Assembly: GCA_963825765.1 (NCBI GenBank)
Contig: CAWGUU010000019.1
Location: 1-64,000, forward strand
Origin: CAWGUU01 sp963825765
Lineage (GTDB): Bacteria > Actinomycetota > Acidimicrobiia > Acidimicrobiales > AC-14
Reading direction: 5' to 3'
DNA: 64,000 nt
The notes below the pieces were generated by a model that saw nothing but the letters and a program-made list of their open reading frames with translations, was not told the origin of the DNA and ran no database searches. Of this stretch, positions 7,766 through 15,686 are shown in pieces. A program made the position numbers and the translations under genes. Each line of letters begins with the position of its first letter. Position 1 is the stretch's first letter.

Positions 7766-8179
7766 TCAGAGGTCGCCCTGGCGAGTTACCCGCTTCCCGC
7801 AGCCCTTGTGGCCACTGCGGACAACCTCGTGTGGTGGATGGTATGTCGGATCATGCCGGAAGGGTGTGACCACAACCCGAGCGACGAACGCTGGGGCCTG
7901 CGCAGTGGCCAAGTTCGACTCGGGTCGTGGCTGGCGACGAGGTACCACGACGGGATCGATTTCCACGCCGGGGATCCCGACTGGCTCGCGAAGGGCTTCC
8001 TCCGAGAACGGCCCTTGCGTGACGAAAATCTGGTTCTGGACCCGGCTTGGAACATCGGCTGCGAACGCAGTCTTGAGGCCGTCCTGCGTCAGGTCGAGGC
8101 GGGCAAGGAAGGTTGCCGATTCAGCCGGCCGGCCGCAACCGAATTTCAGGCCAGGTCCCGGCCGGGCGTTCTTGTCCAC
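7766..8179 (-). CDS. Small hypothetical protein upstream of ATPase 2
   Basis: 137 aa from ATG 8179, on the ATPase 2 strand and ending 67 bases before it. Codon third positions are mostly G or C on this strand, as in real genes here. No family is recognised. The protein is Pro/Arg/Val-rich, ends in a Cys/His-containing segment (SGHKGCGKRV) and has no membrane segment. An overlapping open frame on the plus strand (7808-8458) is better explained as the upstream extension of the vapB frame. It may be the first gene of the ATPase 2-DruA-like operon or a remnant of a larger gene. Confidence 0.4.
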   Translation of the reverse strand: MDKNARPGPGLKFGCGRPAESATFLARLDLTQDGLKTAFAADVPSRVQNQIFVTQGPFSEEALREPVGIPGVEIDPVVVPRRQPRPESNLATAQAPAFVARVVVTPFRHDPTYHPPHEVVRSGHKGCGKRVTRQGDL

Positions 8180-8191
8180 TGTCGCACAGGT

Positions 8192-8205
8192 GCTACGATC
8201 GTAGC
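8192..8205. promoter_or_regulatory. Perfect 14-bp palindrome, likely VapBC operator
   Basis: GCTACGATCGTAGC is its own reverse complement and ends one base before the vapB ATG. VapBC complexes usually repress their own promoter by binding such palindromes. The position implies a leaderless or very short-leader transcript. Confidence 0.6.
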
Positions 8206-8206
8206 G

Positions 8207-8458
8207 ATGGAAGCGGCGTCGAGAGAGCTCCGCAACAACACGAGGGCAATTCTCGATCGGGTGCGTGCTGGCGAGAGCGTGACGATCACGGTCGACGGGC
8301 TGCCCGTCGCCGCGCTCCAGCCCCTCAGTCGACGACCCCGATGGCTGTCACGGGACGAGTTCGCGCAACGCGTCGTTTCCCACCAGGCCGACGCGGACCT
8401 CACCCACCAGCTCCGCGATCTCGCGCCGGGCACCACCGACGACCTCCCGTTGCGTTGA
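8207..8458 (+). CDS. vapB: VapB/Phd-type antitoxin
   Basis: 83 aa from ATG 8207. The N-terminus (ASRELRNNTRAILDRVRAGESVTITVDGLPVA, residues 3-34) is the Phd/YefM DNA-binding fold that pairs with PIN toxins. The C-terminal part would wrap the toxin. The 14-bp palindrome directly upstream is the expected operator. The stop overlaps the toxin start (TTGA), giving coupled translation. The open frame continues upstream on this strand, but that extension lacks family similarity. Confidence 0.85.
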   Translation: MEAASRELRNNTRAILDRVRAGESVTITVDGLPVAALQPLSRRPRWLSRDEFAQRVVSHQADADLTHQLRDLAPGTTDDLPLR

Positions 8459-8841
8459 CCCGCGGCCTTGCTGACACGACGGTGTTCATCGCGCGGGAAT
8501 CCGGCCGGCCGCTCGACGAGGATGCTCTTCCCGACGAGATCGGCGTCTCGGTGATCACGGTTGGGGAACTGCGCGCGGGGGTGCTTGCGGCCGACGACGT
8601 CGCAACCCGCGACCGTCGTCTGGCCACTCTGACACAGGCGCTGATGATGGAACCCCTGCCCGTCGACGGCAGGGTTGCCGATTCTTGGGCCACGCTGCGA
8701 ATCCGGCTCCGCGACAGTGGCCAGCGGATGGCGGTCAACGACTCGTGGATCGCGGCGACGGCGATGTCGCTGGGCGTGCCCGTGGTCACCCAAGACGACG
8801 ACTACGTCGAAGTCGACGGGCTTCAGATCATCAAGGTCTGA
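8455..8841 (+). CDS. vapC: VapC PIN-domain ribonuclease toxin
   Basis: 128 aa from TTG 8455, overlapping the antitoxin stop by 4 bases. PIN-domain acidic residues are visible: Asp7 in ADTTVF, Glu38 in TVGELRAG, Asp in VNDSWIAATA and TQDDDY near the end. VapC toxins cut RNA, often tRNA, and are neutralised by VapB. The pair closes the accessory block, after which ordinary chromosomal genes begin. TA modules are common in defence islands and near mobile elements. Confidence 0.88.
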   Translation: MTRGLADTTVFIARESGRPLDEDALPDEIGVSVITVGELRAGVLAADDVATRDRRLATLTQALMMEPLPVDGRVADSWATLRIRLRDSGQRMAVNDSWIAATAMSLGVPVVTQDDDYVEVDGLQIIKV

Positions 8842-8902
8842 TCGGCGCGCGAGCTGCCCCGGCCTCGGGCCGGTGGTCGCCGGCGCTGTGCTCGAGGCGG
8901 GA

Positions 8903-9442
8903 TCAGAAGGTCCAGCGAGTGGCGCCGCCGGGCTCCTCGGTCATCACGGCGTACGCGTCCTCGAGGGTGAACTCGTAGACGAACCAGGGCGGCGGTCCGG
9001 CGCTCGGGGCGCTGTACTCGTGGGTGAAGCCGCCGTCGGCCACCGTCGGCGCCCACCCGCCCTCGGCAAACACCTCGGCGAGGCGATGCAGCTTTGTGTC
9101 GTCGGTGACCCGGGCGGCTCGGCCCTCGAGCGCGACGTCGTAGCCGTGGATGGCGACACCGAACGCGCAGCGGGCGTCGCGCTCGATGTTGCGGATCTTG
9201 CGGGACCGGGGTCCGCCGCTGAAGTAGTAGCGGCCGTCGACCCAGAAAGCACCGACGGCGGTCATGTGCGGGCGGCCGTCGGCGTCGAGCGTCGACAACC
9301 AGAAGGTGTGGTGGCCGGGCCCGCCGGTCCCAGGTTCCTGGGTGAGGTTGGTCTCCAGCGTCCCGCGGACGTCGTCCCAGGCAAGCGGAGCGAGCTCGTA
9401 CAGGTCGGCGAGGTTCTTGGTGGTCGGTTCGTTCGCAGCCAT
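8903..9442 (-). CDS. Pyridoxamine 5'-phosphate oxidase-like FMN-binding protein
   Basis: 179 aa from ATG 9442. The split-barrel flavin-binding fold shows HTFWLSTLDADGRPHMTAVGAFWVDG (two segments around residues 46-70), then FSGGPRSRKIRNIERDARCAFGV, in which Arg/Lys residues contact FMN phosphate in relatives. Such small proteins are often F420- or FMN-dependent reductases or haem-handling proteins rather than true pdxH. The substrate cannot be assigned. It stands alone, convergent with vapC, with no operon partner. Confidence 0.75.
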   Translation of the reverse strand: MAANEPTTKNLADLYELAPLAWDDVRGTLETNLTQEPGTGGPGHHTFWLSTLDADGRPHMTAVGAFWVDGRYYFSGGPRSRKIRNIERDARCAFGVAIHGYDVALEGRAARVTDDTKLHRLAEVFAEGGWAPTVADGGFTHEYSAPSAGPPPWFVYEFTLEDAYAVMTEEPGGATRWTF

Positions 9443-9853
9443 GTCAGTACCGACGGTTCCTGCCGCCGGTTCTCATCGGTAGCTTTGAGCCGTGTCGGAG
9501 CGAAGGCGCATGAAGGCGTGACAGTCGACCGGTTCGGTGACGACGCTGCCCGACGCGGACGACCAGTAGATGGCCGAGTGCCTGGCCGAGAACCGACCAC
9601 CGGCCCAGGACCGCCCCACTGGGAACCGCGCTCGGGACCGCGCCGTCGTCGCGAACGAGCCGCCACCGATGCGCTCGCCTTCCTGCTCGGGGACGCCAGG
9701 GCGCGACTGGCGGGCCATCTACTCCGAACCCGGCGTGAAGGCTGAAGTCGGGGCGGTAGGCCGATGCACGTCCCACGCCCTCCCGCACCAGGTACTTCGC
9801 CGCGCAGAGCCTCCGCAGATCCCGCGTAGCCTTCTGATCCGCGTGGAGGAGCG
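9443..9853. other. Intergenic stretch without supported gene
   Basis: 411 bases lie between two divergent genes (starts at 9442 and 9854). Open frames here are Arg/Pro-rich and change bias, as shadow frames do. A GGAGGAGCG ribosome site lies at the right end for the 9854 gene. No hairpin or repeat stands out. Confidence 0.5.
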
Positions 9854-10537
9854 ATGGCCGACGGCGACGTGACTGGTCAGCAGGACCAGCCGCTGCCCGC
9901 GGGGAGCTTCTCCCTCTGGCTGGCCGGGATGCGCCGAGCCCTCGGTGACGGACGTGGGTCCGCCGTGCCGTGCGACGGCTGCACCGCCTGCTGCACGTCG
10001 TCGCAGTTCGTCCACATCGGGCCCGACGAGACCGAGACGCTCGCCCTCATCCCGAAGCAGCTCCTGTTCCCGGCGCCCCGGTTGCCCCGCGGCAACGTCC
10101 TGCTGGGCTACGACGAAGAGGGCCACTGCCCGATGCTGGTCGAGGGTGCCTGCTCGATCTACGAGCACCGCCCGAGGACCTGTCGCACCTACGACTGCCG
10201 GGTCTTCCCCGCCGCCGGCGTGGACCCCGACGACGACGAGGACAAGGCGGCGATCGCCGAGCGGGCGCGACGCTGGCGGTTCGACTTCCCGACCGACGAT
10301 GCCGCCGTCGAGCACGACGCGGTGCGAGCGGCGGCCAGATACATACGAGAGCACGGCGACATGCTCCCGGAGGGCACCGCCCCGGCGCCCGCGACCCAGC
10401 GCGCCGTGCTCGCCGTCGAGGTGCACGAGGCGTTCCTTTGGCTCGACGGCGAGACGGGGCGGAGCGCCGTCGTCGACGACCCGGGTCCCGAGGCGATCAG
10501 GGCGGCCCTGGCCTCGGCGCGGCGAAGCCGTCGGTAG
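9854..10537 (+). CDS. YkgJ-family cysteine cluster protein
   Basis: 227 aa from ATG 9854, with GGAGGAGCG immediately upstream. Two cysteine groups define the YkgJ (UPF0153) family: PCDGCTACC at residues ~38-46 and IYEHRPRTCRTYDCRVF at ~103-119. The family is thought to bind zinc or an Fe-S cluster, and its biochemical role is poorly defined. The rest is alpha-helical and soluble. A gap of 186 bases separates it from the next gene. Confidence 0.8.
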   Translation: MADGDVTGQQDQPLPAGSFSLWLAGMRRALGDGRGSAVPCDGCTACCTSSQFVHIGPDETETLALIPKQLLFPAPRLPRGNVLLGYDEEGHCPMLVEGACSIYEHRPRTCRTYDCRVFPAAGVDPDDDEDKAAIAERARRWRFDFPTDDAAVEHDAVRAAARYIREHGDMLPEGTAPAPATQRAVLAVEVHEAFLWLDGETGRSAVVDDPGPEAIRAALASARRSRR

Positions 10538-10723
10538 CGGAGGCCACGTCACGAGCCCCCTTCGCCCACGTATCCGGGCCCTGACCTGCTACATTGCCGG
10601 CCCTACCCGAACGACGCTCGGAGGCGGGATGATCGGGGGAGCCACGGACCGCTACCGGCCGGACGCCGCTGCCCCGGTCGCGCTCGACGTCGACTCGGCG
10701 GCCGCGACCGATACGGCGCGGCG

Positions 10724-12307
10724 ATGACGGGCTGGGAGGCTCCCGGCAACCGGCGGCCAGGCCCTTTGGGTCCGGGGTCGCCGCAACCCGAGGTGCTGGC
10801 CGTCGCCGCCCTCCTCGTTGTCGCCGGCCTCTGCCTCTTCATCCCCGCTCTGAGGGACGTCCCGGACCGCGTTTCCCTCGTCTCCGACGTCCAGGCCCGC
10901 TACGTCCCAGCCCTGCTCGTCTCGACGATCGTCTCGCTCCTGGTCGGCGCCGTGTGCTTCGGCATCGCCTTCGCCCTGTACACCGGCGACCGGGCGGCGG
11001 CAGCGCTGGCGCTCGGGTACGGCGCCGCCCTCGCGCTGGCCCTGTTGTTCGGCTACGGACGGCGGGGGGCCGAGCTCCTCGCGCTGTTGCTCCTCGTCCT
11101 GGCCGTGGCCGTCCTCGTCCTGGCCCCGGGGACCAAGCCCCTGCTGCCCTGGTCTGCTGCGGGCCAGGGTGCCGGTGGCGAGCCCCGATCGGTACGCGCC
11201 GCCTGGTTCCTGGCGGGGGGACTCGCCGTCGTCGCGGGCGCGATCGGGCTGGTGAGCATCGTCGCCTTCTCGGACGCCAACCTCGCCGGCGGCACCGGCG
11301 TGCTCACCGGGCTCCTCCTGTGCGTCTTCGGTGCCCTCGGGTTGGGGGCGCTCCAGCCCATGAAGGCAGGCTCGATCAACGGCCGCCTGGGGCTGACCGT
11401 GGCGATGGGCGGGGTGATCGCCTCCATCCTCATCGACCATGTGATCTCGGACGTCCCGGTCTGGGCGGCCGTACCCCTGCTGCTGATGGGCCTGGCCGCG
11501 GTGGTCATCGTGCTCCTCTGGCTCCCGCCCGACAGCAAGCGCCACTTCGTCGACTCGGGCCTGCCGTACTTCCAGCTCGGCAGCATGTCGATACCGGGAC
11601 CCGGCACGACCGGGCGGGCGACGCCGGCATCACGACCCCCGCCGCCCCCGCCGCCGACCCGATCGAACTATCCGCCGCCGGTGTCATCCGCGGGGGCATA
11701 CCCGCCGCCACCCCCCCCGTCCTCGCCACCCCCCCAGGCCCCGCCGGCTGCGGACCCGGCCTGGTCGGCGTTCGACGATGCCTTCGCCTTCCCGGAGCCC
11801 ACCCCGCACCCGCCGGCCCCCCGCGTGTTCCACGAGGTCGTGGGCGTGGCGCCGGGCGCCACGACGGCGCGCTCGGCCGTGCTCGACCTGGTCTACGACC
11901 AGCAGACCTGGTTCGCCGTGCCCGCTCCCGGAGAACAGGTCCATGGCGCGCTGCTGGTCTCGATGCTCATGTTCGACGACACCCCCGGCTCTGCCCAGGT
12001 GTTCCAGGGGACGTCGACGCTGATCGTCACCGACAGGCGCCTGGCCGGGGTGTGCCCCAAGGGCACGAGCCCGTTCGGGGCGCTCGACGCCGCGAATGGC
12101 CCCGTGGTGCTCTGGTCGGTGCCCGTCGGCAGTCTCGAGCGGGTGGAGCTCGGTTCGTCGTCGTCAGGTCCGCATCTGTCGATCGGACAGGTGGGGGGCC
12201 GGCCGTCCTGGCTCCTGCTCGGGCGGCCACGGGTGGCCGATTCCGGGAGCTTCCGCGCCACCGACATGGACGAGCTCGCCGGCCTGGTCCGCCGCGCCGT
12301 CCCGTAA
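10724..12307 (+). CDS. Polytopic membrane protein with Pro-rich linker and cytosolic C-domain
   Basis: 527 aa from ATG 10724. The N-terminal ~270 residues contain about eight hydrophobic helices (for example VLAVAALLVVAGLCLFI and LLALLLLVLAVAVLVLA). Residues ~300-370 are a Pro-rich linker with runs of six prolines. The C-terminal ~150 residues are beta-rich (GTSTLIVTDRRLAGV), similar in feel to PH-like or bacterial YdaB-like domains, but no family is certain. A 32-codon open frame at 10629-10727 overlaps its start by ATGA and may be a leader, with weak support. The function is unknown. Confidence 0.7.
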   Translation: MTGWEAPGNRRPGPLGPGSPQPEVLAVAALLVVAGLCLFIPALRDVPDRVSLVSDVQARYVPALLVSTIVSLLVGAVCFGIAFALYTGDRAAAALALGYGAALALALLFGYGRRGAELLALLLLVLAVAVLVLAPGTKPLLPWSAAGQGAGGEPRSVRAAWFLAGGLAVVAGAIGLVSIVAFSDANLAGGTGVLTGLLLCVFGALGLGALQPMKAGSINGRLGLTVAMGGVIASILIDHVISDVPVWAAVPLLLMGLAAVVIVLLWLPPDSKRHFVDSGLPYFQLGSMSIPGPGTTGRATPASRPPPPPPPTRSNYPPPVSSAGAYPPPPPPSSPPPQAPPAADPAWSAFDDAFAFPEPTPHPPAPRVFHEVVGVAPGATTARSAVLDLVYDQQTWFAVPAPGEQVHGALLVSMLMFDDTPGSAQVFQGTSTLIVTDRRLAGVCPKGTSPFGALDAANGPVVLWSVPVGSLERVELGSSSSGPHLSIGQVGGRPSWLLLGRPRVADSGSFRATDMDELAGLVRRAVP

Positions 12308-12328
12308 GGGGGCGCGGGAAGCCGGGCG

Positions 12329-12655
12329 CTAGCGTCCGACTGCTTTCTCCAGCTCCGCCTTGGTCATCTTGGAGCGCCCCTTGACGTTCTTCTTCTTGGC
12401 CTCGTTGTAGAGCTGGGCCTTGGTCCGCCCGCCGGGACCCTTGTGCGATCGCTTCCCGCCTCGGCGGCTCGAGGACATGTCTTTCAAGGAGGACCGGCTC
12501 GCTGTCCTGGCCTCGCCGGACCGGGCCCTCTCCTTGTTGACGGTGCGGGCGGCGATCTCCTCGGCGGTGTCCTCGTCCTCGCCCCGCTCCTTCAGCCCTT
12601 CCTTGACGTGCTCGTACTGACGCTCACGCTTCTTGCTCCACGCTTGCTGCGGCAT
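12329..12655 (-). CDS. Small basic Rho-N/plasmid-stabilisation-like protein
   Basis: 108 aa from ATG 12655, with GGAGGA eight bases upstream; a longer frame to 12688 has no ribosome site. It opens with WSKKRERQYEHVKEGLKERG and contains EEIAARTVNKERAR, then a Gly/Arg-rich middle. The C-terminus has a Rho-N/SAP-like helix pair (TKAQLYNEAKKKNVKGRSKM). Relatives are often labelled plasmid stabilisation protein without good evidence. It probably binds nucleic acid. Confidence 0.75.
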   Translation of the reverse strand: MPQQAWSKKRERQYEHVKEGLKERGEDEDTAEEIAARTVNKERARSGEARTASRSSLKDMSSSRRGGKRSHKGPGGRTKAQLYNEAKKKNVKGRSKMTKAELEKAVGR

Positions 12656-12751
12656 GGCGGTCCTCCGGGTCCGGCAGCGTTTTGTCACCCTGTTCCTTCC
12701 CCAATCGGCGCCAGCTGATCCGGCAAACTCCGGGGCACTTCGTCGACGGTC

Positions 12752-13504
12752 TCAGCCGGCGTCGCGCTCGGGTTCCTTCTCGGCCGCAGGCCGGTGGTTG
12801 GCGTGCCACCAGTCGGCCCAGCGGCCCTCGACAAGCTCGAACTGCCTGTCGTCCAGGCCGTAGGTGGTGAGGAGGGCGGACACCGATCCGTTCGAGGATG
12901 CCCCGGCGGGCGACTCGTAGATGACGAGCAGGCCGTCGCCCCACTGGTCGACGGTGAGGCCGAGCTGGTTGGCCGACTTGAACCACTGCTTCCCGGCGAG
13001 CGGGTCGCCCCACGGGGTACGGGTGCGGTAGCGACGGCCGGCGGCCATCGCCGCCACCTCGGCCAGCCCGAGCCGCTCCACCGTCGACGCCGAATCCGGA
13101 CGGGAGCGGAACCCGGCGAGGTGCACGGTGCGGCGGACCCGCCCGGGGTGCCGGGCCAGGGCGAACCGCAGCTGGTTGAGGAAGGTCAGCCAGCCCTCCT
13201 CGATGTCGTCGTAGTAGAGGTCCCAGTCGGTGCTGCCGCCGATCGGCGCAGCGCGCGTCACCTCGACGACGGTTTCGACGTCATGGTCGTCGAGGCGGAA
13301 GAGGTGACCGCCGATGTGAAGGGTGCCGGCGTCCTTCCACGCCTCGGTCTCCTCCTCGAAGATGCACTCGATCTCCTCGGCCAGCCCCTCGTTGTCCCAG
13401 CCGAACCACTCCGGGATCACCTTGGGGTCGCGGAACGCCTGCCACACCGTCTCGAACGGCGCCGGGAGCGTGATCTCGATGCGGACGGGCTCCTGGTCGG
13501 TCAA
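12752..13504 (-). CDS. SRPBCC/START-like domain protein
   Basis: 250 aa from ATG 13504. The opening RIEITLPAPFETVWQAFRDP and PEWFGWDNEGL are typical of the AHSA1/SRPBCC hydrophobic-ligand fold, covering residues 1-130. The second half (AMAAGRRYRTRTPWG and GLLVIYESPAG) may be a degenerate second domain. Function is not predictable beyond ligand binding. It ends 41 bases before the arsC stop side of the next operon and may be read through from it. Confidence 0.7.
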   Translation of the reverse strand: MTDQEPVRIEITLPAPFETVWQAFRDPKVIPEWFGWDNEGLAEEIECIFEEETEAWKDAGTLHIGGHLFRLDDHDVETVVEVTRAAPIGGSTDWDLYYDDIEEGWLTFLNQLRFALARHPGRVRRTVHLAGFRSRPDSASTVERLGLAEVAAMAAGRRYRTRTPWGDPLAGKQWFKSANQLGLTVDQWGDGLLVIYESPAGASSNGSVSALLTTYGLDDRQFELVEGRWADWWHANHRPAAEKEPERDAG

Positions 13505-13545
13505 CTGCTCGTGCCTTTCGTGGGCCTGCGGGGTGGTTCGACAGT

Positions 13546-13980
13546 TCAGTCGGAGGCTATCCCGAGCCCTTCGAGCAGGTCGCGCACCCGCGATCCGATC
13601 TCGTCACGCACCGGCCGCACCTCGTCGACGCCCTTGCCGAACGGGTCGGCGAGCAGCCAGTCCTCGTAGCGCTTCCCAGGCAGGACCGGGCAGACGTCGC
13701 CGCAGCCCATGCTGACGACCACGTCGGCCTGGCGGACGATCTCCTCGGTCCAGAGCTTCGGATGCTCGTGGGAGATGTCGATGCCGACCTCGGCCATGGC
13801 TGCGACCGCCGCCGGGTTCACCTCGGCGCCGGGTGCCGAGCCCCCCGACCAGGCCACCGCCCGGCCGTCGGCCAGGTGGCGGAACCAACCGAGCGCCATC
13901 TGCGACCGGCCGGCGTTGTGGACGCACATGAAGAGGACGGCGGGCAGTCCATCGTCGTCAGAGGTGTCGGCGTCGCTCAT
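13546..13980 (-). CDS. arsC: Arsenate reductase, low-molecular-weight phosphatase type
   Basis: 144 aa from ATG 13980, overlapping the MIP channel stop (ATGA). The P-loop is MCVHNAGRSQMA (CX5R with nucleophile Cys near residue 19), and MGCGDVCPVLPGKRYEDWLLADP carries the second redox Cys pair and the catalytic Asp. These proteins reduce arsenate to arsenite, recycling through thioredoxin or mycothiol. It is the last gene of the divergent arsenic cluster. Confidence 0.88.
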   Translation of the reverse strand: MSDADTSDDDGLPAVLFMCVHNAGRSQMALGWFRHLADGRAVAWSGGSAPGAEVNPAAVAAMAEVGIDISHEHPKLWTEEIVRQADVVVSMGCGDVCPVLPGKRYEDWLLADPFGKGVDEVRPVRDEIGSRVRDLLEGLGIASD

Positions 13981-14720
13981 GCTGGCTCCTTTGCGGGCGA
14001 TGGGGCGGGATGGGGCACGACCAGGTCCGGGGCGACCCGGGCGACGTCGGGGTAGAGGACCCGGACCACGACCACCGCAAGCGCCGCCCCCACGAGCTGG
14101 GCGCCGACGAAGGCCGGCACCGAGCGCCAGGCGATCCCGGCGAAGGTGTCCGACAGGGCCCGGGCGACCGTGAGGGCCGGGTTGGCAAACGACGTGGACG
14201 ACGTGAAGAAGTAGGCGGCGCCGACGTAGGCGCCGATGGCGAACGGCGCTACCGACGAGCGGCCCGAGCGGACCACGGCGAAGACGACCAGCAGCAGGCC
14301 GAGGGTGGCGACGATCTCGCCCAACCACTGGCCGCCTGAGCTGCGGACGGTGGTGGACAGCTCGACCGCGGGCACATCGAACATGAGGTTGGCGATCGTC
14401 ACACCGGCTACCGCCCCGAACGTCTGGCTGGCGACGTACACGCCTGCCTCCAGGTTGCTCACGCCGCCGAAGGCGCGGTCGGCCAGGGTCACGACGGGGT
14501 TGAGGTGGGCGCCCGACACCGGCCCGACGGCGAGGATGATGGCGGCCAGCGCGGCGGCCGTGGCCGCGGCGTTCTCGAGGAGCTGGAGGCCGATGTCGCC
14601 CGGCGACAGCCGCTGGGCGGCGATGCCGGATCCGACTACGGCCATGGTCAGGAGCGCGGTGCCGAGGAGCTCGGCGCAGGCCCGGCGCCCGAGCGGGTTC
14701 ACCTCGCCAACCGGACTCAC
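13977..14720 (-). CDS. MIP-family (aquaporin-like) arsenite channel
   Basis: 247 aa from GTG 14720, one base after the stop of the ArsI-like gene. The open frame extends to 14792, but that part overlaps the neighbour. Six membrane helices and the two pore motifs are present as HLNPVVT and FANPALT. In ars operons such channels (AqpS type) replace ArsB/Acr3 and let arsenite made by ArsC flow out of the cell. The stop overlaps arsC by 4 bases. Confidence 0.85.
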   Translation of the reverse strand: MSPVGEVNPLGRRACAELLGTALLTMAVVGSGIAAQRLSPGDIGLQLLENAAATAAALAAIILAVGPVSGAHLNPVVTLADRAFGGVSNLEAGVYVASQTFGAVAGVTIANLMFDVPAVELSTTVRSSGGQWLGEIVATLGLLLVVFAVVRSGRSSVAPFAIGAYVGAAYFFTSSTSFANPALTVARALSDTFAGIAWRSVPAFVGAQLVGAALAVVVVRVLYPDVARVAPDLVVPHPAPSPAKEPA

Positions 14721-14721
14721 C

Positions 14722-15192
14722 TCAGCAGCAGCGCGCGGCCGACTCGGGCGCAGCGGCGCAGCACAGGACACCGTCGTCCGGGGCGCCATCATCCTGTGTC
14801 ACAGTGCGCAGCCGGCCGGCGGGCATCTCGACGTCGGACAGGACGGTGTAGATCTCCCACGGCTCCCCGTCGGGGGCGTCGACCCACACCTTGTCCTGGA
14901 CGGCGTAGCAGCAGGACACCTGGTCCTCGGCGGCCGTGGCCAGGCCCTCGGCTCCGAGCCGGGCCGCGGCGGAGGCGACCTCGCCGGTGCTCTCCACCTC
15001 GACGCCCAGGTGGTTGAGCGTGCCGGCGCCCGCCACCCCTTCGATCAGGACCAGCTTCAGGGGCGGCTCGGCGATGGCGAAGTTGGCGTAGCCGGGGCGG
15101 CGCTTGGCCGGCTCGGTTGCGAACAGCTTCGAATAGAACGCCACCGCGGCGTCGATGTCGGAGACGTTCAGGGCCAGCTGCACTCGTGACAC
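14722..15192 (-). CDS. arsI: ArsI/CadI-like VOC-fold dioxygenase
   Basis: 156 aa from GTG 15192, with GGAGG eight bases upstream. The vicinal-oxygen-chelate fold has LNVSDIDAAVAFYSKLF at the start, HLGVEV in the middle (metal His) and KVWVDAPDGEPWEIYTV near residue 100 (metal Glu). The Cys pair in QVSCCYAVQDK matches trivalent organoarsenical binding in ArsI C-As lyases. The tail has four more Cys (VLCCAAAPESAARCC), perhaps extra As/metal ligands. CadI-annotated relatives exist, but the ars context favours ArsI. First gene of the arsI-MIP-arsC operon. Confidence 0.82.
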   Translation of the reverse strand: MSRVQLALNVSDIDAAVAFYSKLFATEPAKRRPGYANFAIAEPPLKLVLIEGVAGAGTLNHLGVEVESTGEVASAAARLGAEGLATAAEDQVSCCYAVQDKVWVDAPDGEPWEIYTVLSDVEMPAGRLRTVTQDDGAPDDGVLCCAAAPESAARCC

Positions 15193-15214
15193 GGCGACCT
15201 CCACGGATTCACGT

Positions 15215-15228
15215 ACGTCGATCAATCG
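15215..15228. promoter_or_regulatory. ArsR-box candidate near arsI
   Basis: ACGTCGATCAATCG matches 13 of 14 bases with the box at 15305-15318. It lies 23 bases upstream of arsI, in the divergent arsI-arsR spacer. The spacer also holds the palindrome GACACGTGTC at 15246-15255. ArsR-family repressors bind such sites and leave when arsenite binds. Confidence 0.45.
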
Positions 15229-15304
15229 ATGGTGACAGATGTATCGACACGTGTCAATGCGAGGGCGCTCGCAGCGGGCGTGGCCGTCTGCTGTACATTG
15301 ACTG

Positions 15305-15318
15305 ACGTCGATCTATCG
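15305..15318. promoter_or_regulatory. ArsR-box candidate near arsR
   Basis: ACGTCGATCTATCG is the second copy of the spacer box, 15 bases before the arsR start codon. The placement suggests autorepression. The assignment rests on duplication and position only. Confidence 0.45.
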
Positions 15319-15333
15319 TACCGCGAGGTGGTC

Positions 15334-15678
15334 ATGACGACGGGTGTGCGTGCGCCGCTGCCGCTGCTGGAGGAGTGCTGCCCGGCGGTGCTGTCGACTC
15401 CGTTGTCGGAGGGGCAGGCGGGCGAGCTGGCGGCCGCCTTCGCGGTGCTGGCCGACCCCGCCCGGCTGCGGCTGCTCAGCCTGCTGGCTTCCGCGTCGGC
15501 CGGCGAGGCGTGCGTCTGCGAGCTGGTCGAGCCCCTCGAGCGCTCCCAGCCCACCGTGTCCCACCACCTCAAGATCCTCGTCGACGCCGGCCTGATCGTG
15601 GGCGAGAAGCGGGGCCGCTGGGTCTGGTACCGGGTCGTGCCCGAGACGCTCGCCCAGCTCCGAGGCGTGCTGGCATAG
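15334..15678 (+). CDS. arsR: ArsR-family metalloregulator
   Basis: 114 aa from ATG 15334 (GAGG upstream); the frame open to 15229 would run through the operator boxes. The winged helix has FAVLADPARLRLLSLL and recognition helix SQPTVSHHLKIL. As(III) ligands are likely CVC in EACVCELVE, plus the N-terminal Cys pair (EECCP). It is divergent to arsI and should repress both sides. Confidence 0.88.
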   Translation: MTTGVRAPLPLLEECCPAVLSTPLSEGQAGELAAAFAVLADPARLRLLSLLASASAGEACVCELVEPLERSQPTVSHHLKILVDAGLIVGEKRGRWVWYRVVPETLAQLRGVLA

Positions 15679-15686
15679 AGACCAAC

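Noticed and set aside
4791..8179. A complete known Druantia system
   Set aside because: Only a DruA-like protein is present; no DruE-type large helicase or DruB-D genes are in the window.
10629..10727. A 32-codon gene before the membrane protein
   Set aside because: It overlaps the next start by ATGA, but has no clear ribosome site or recognisable sequence; noted only as a possible leader.
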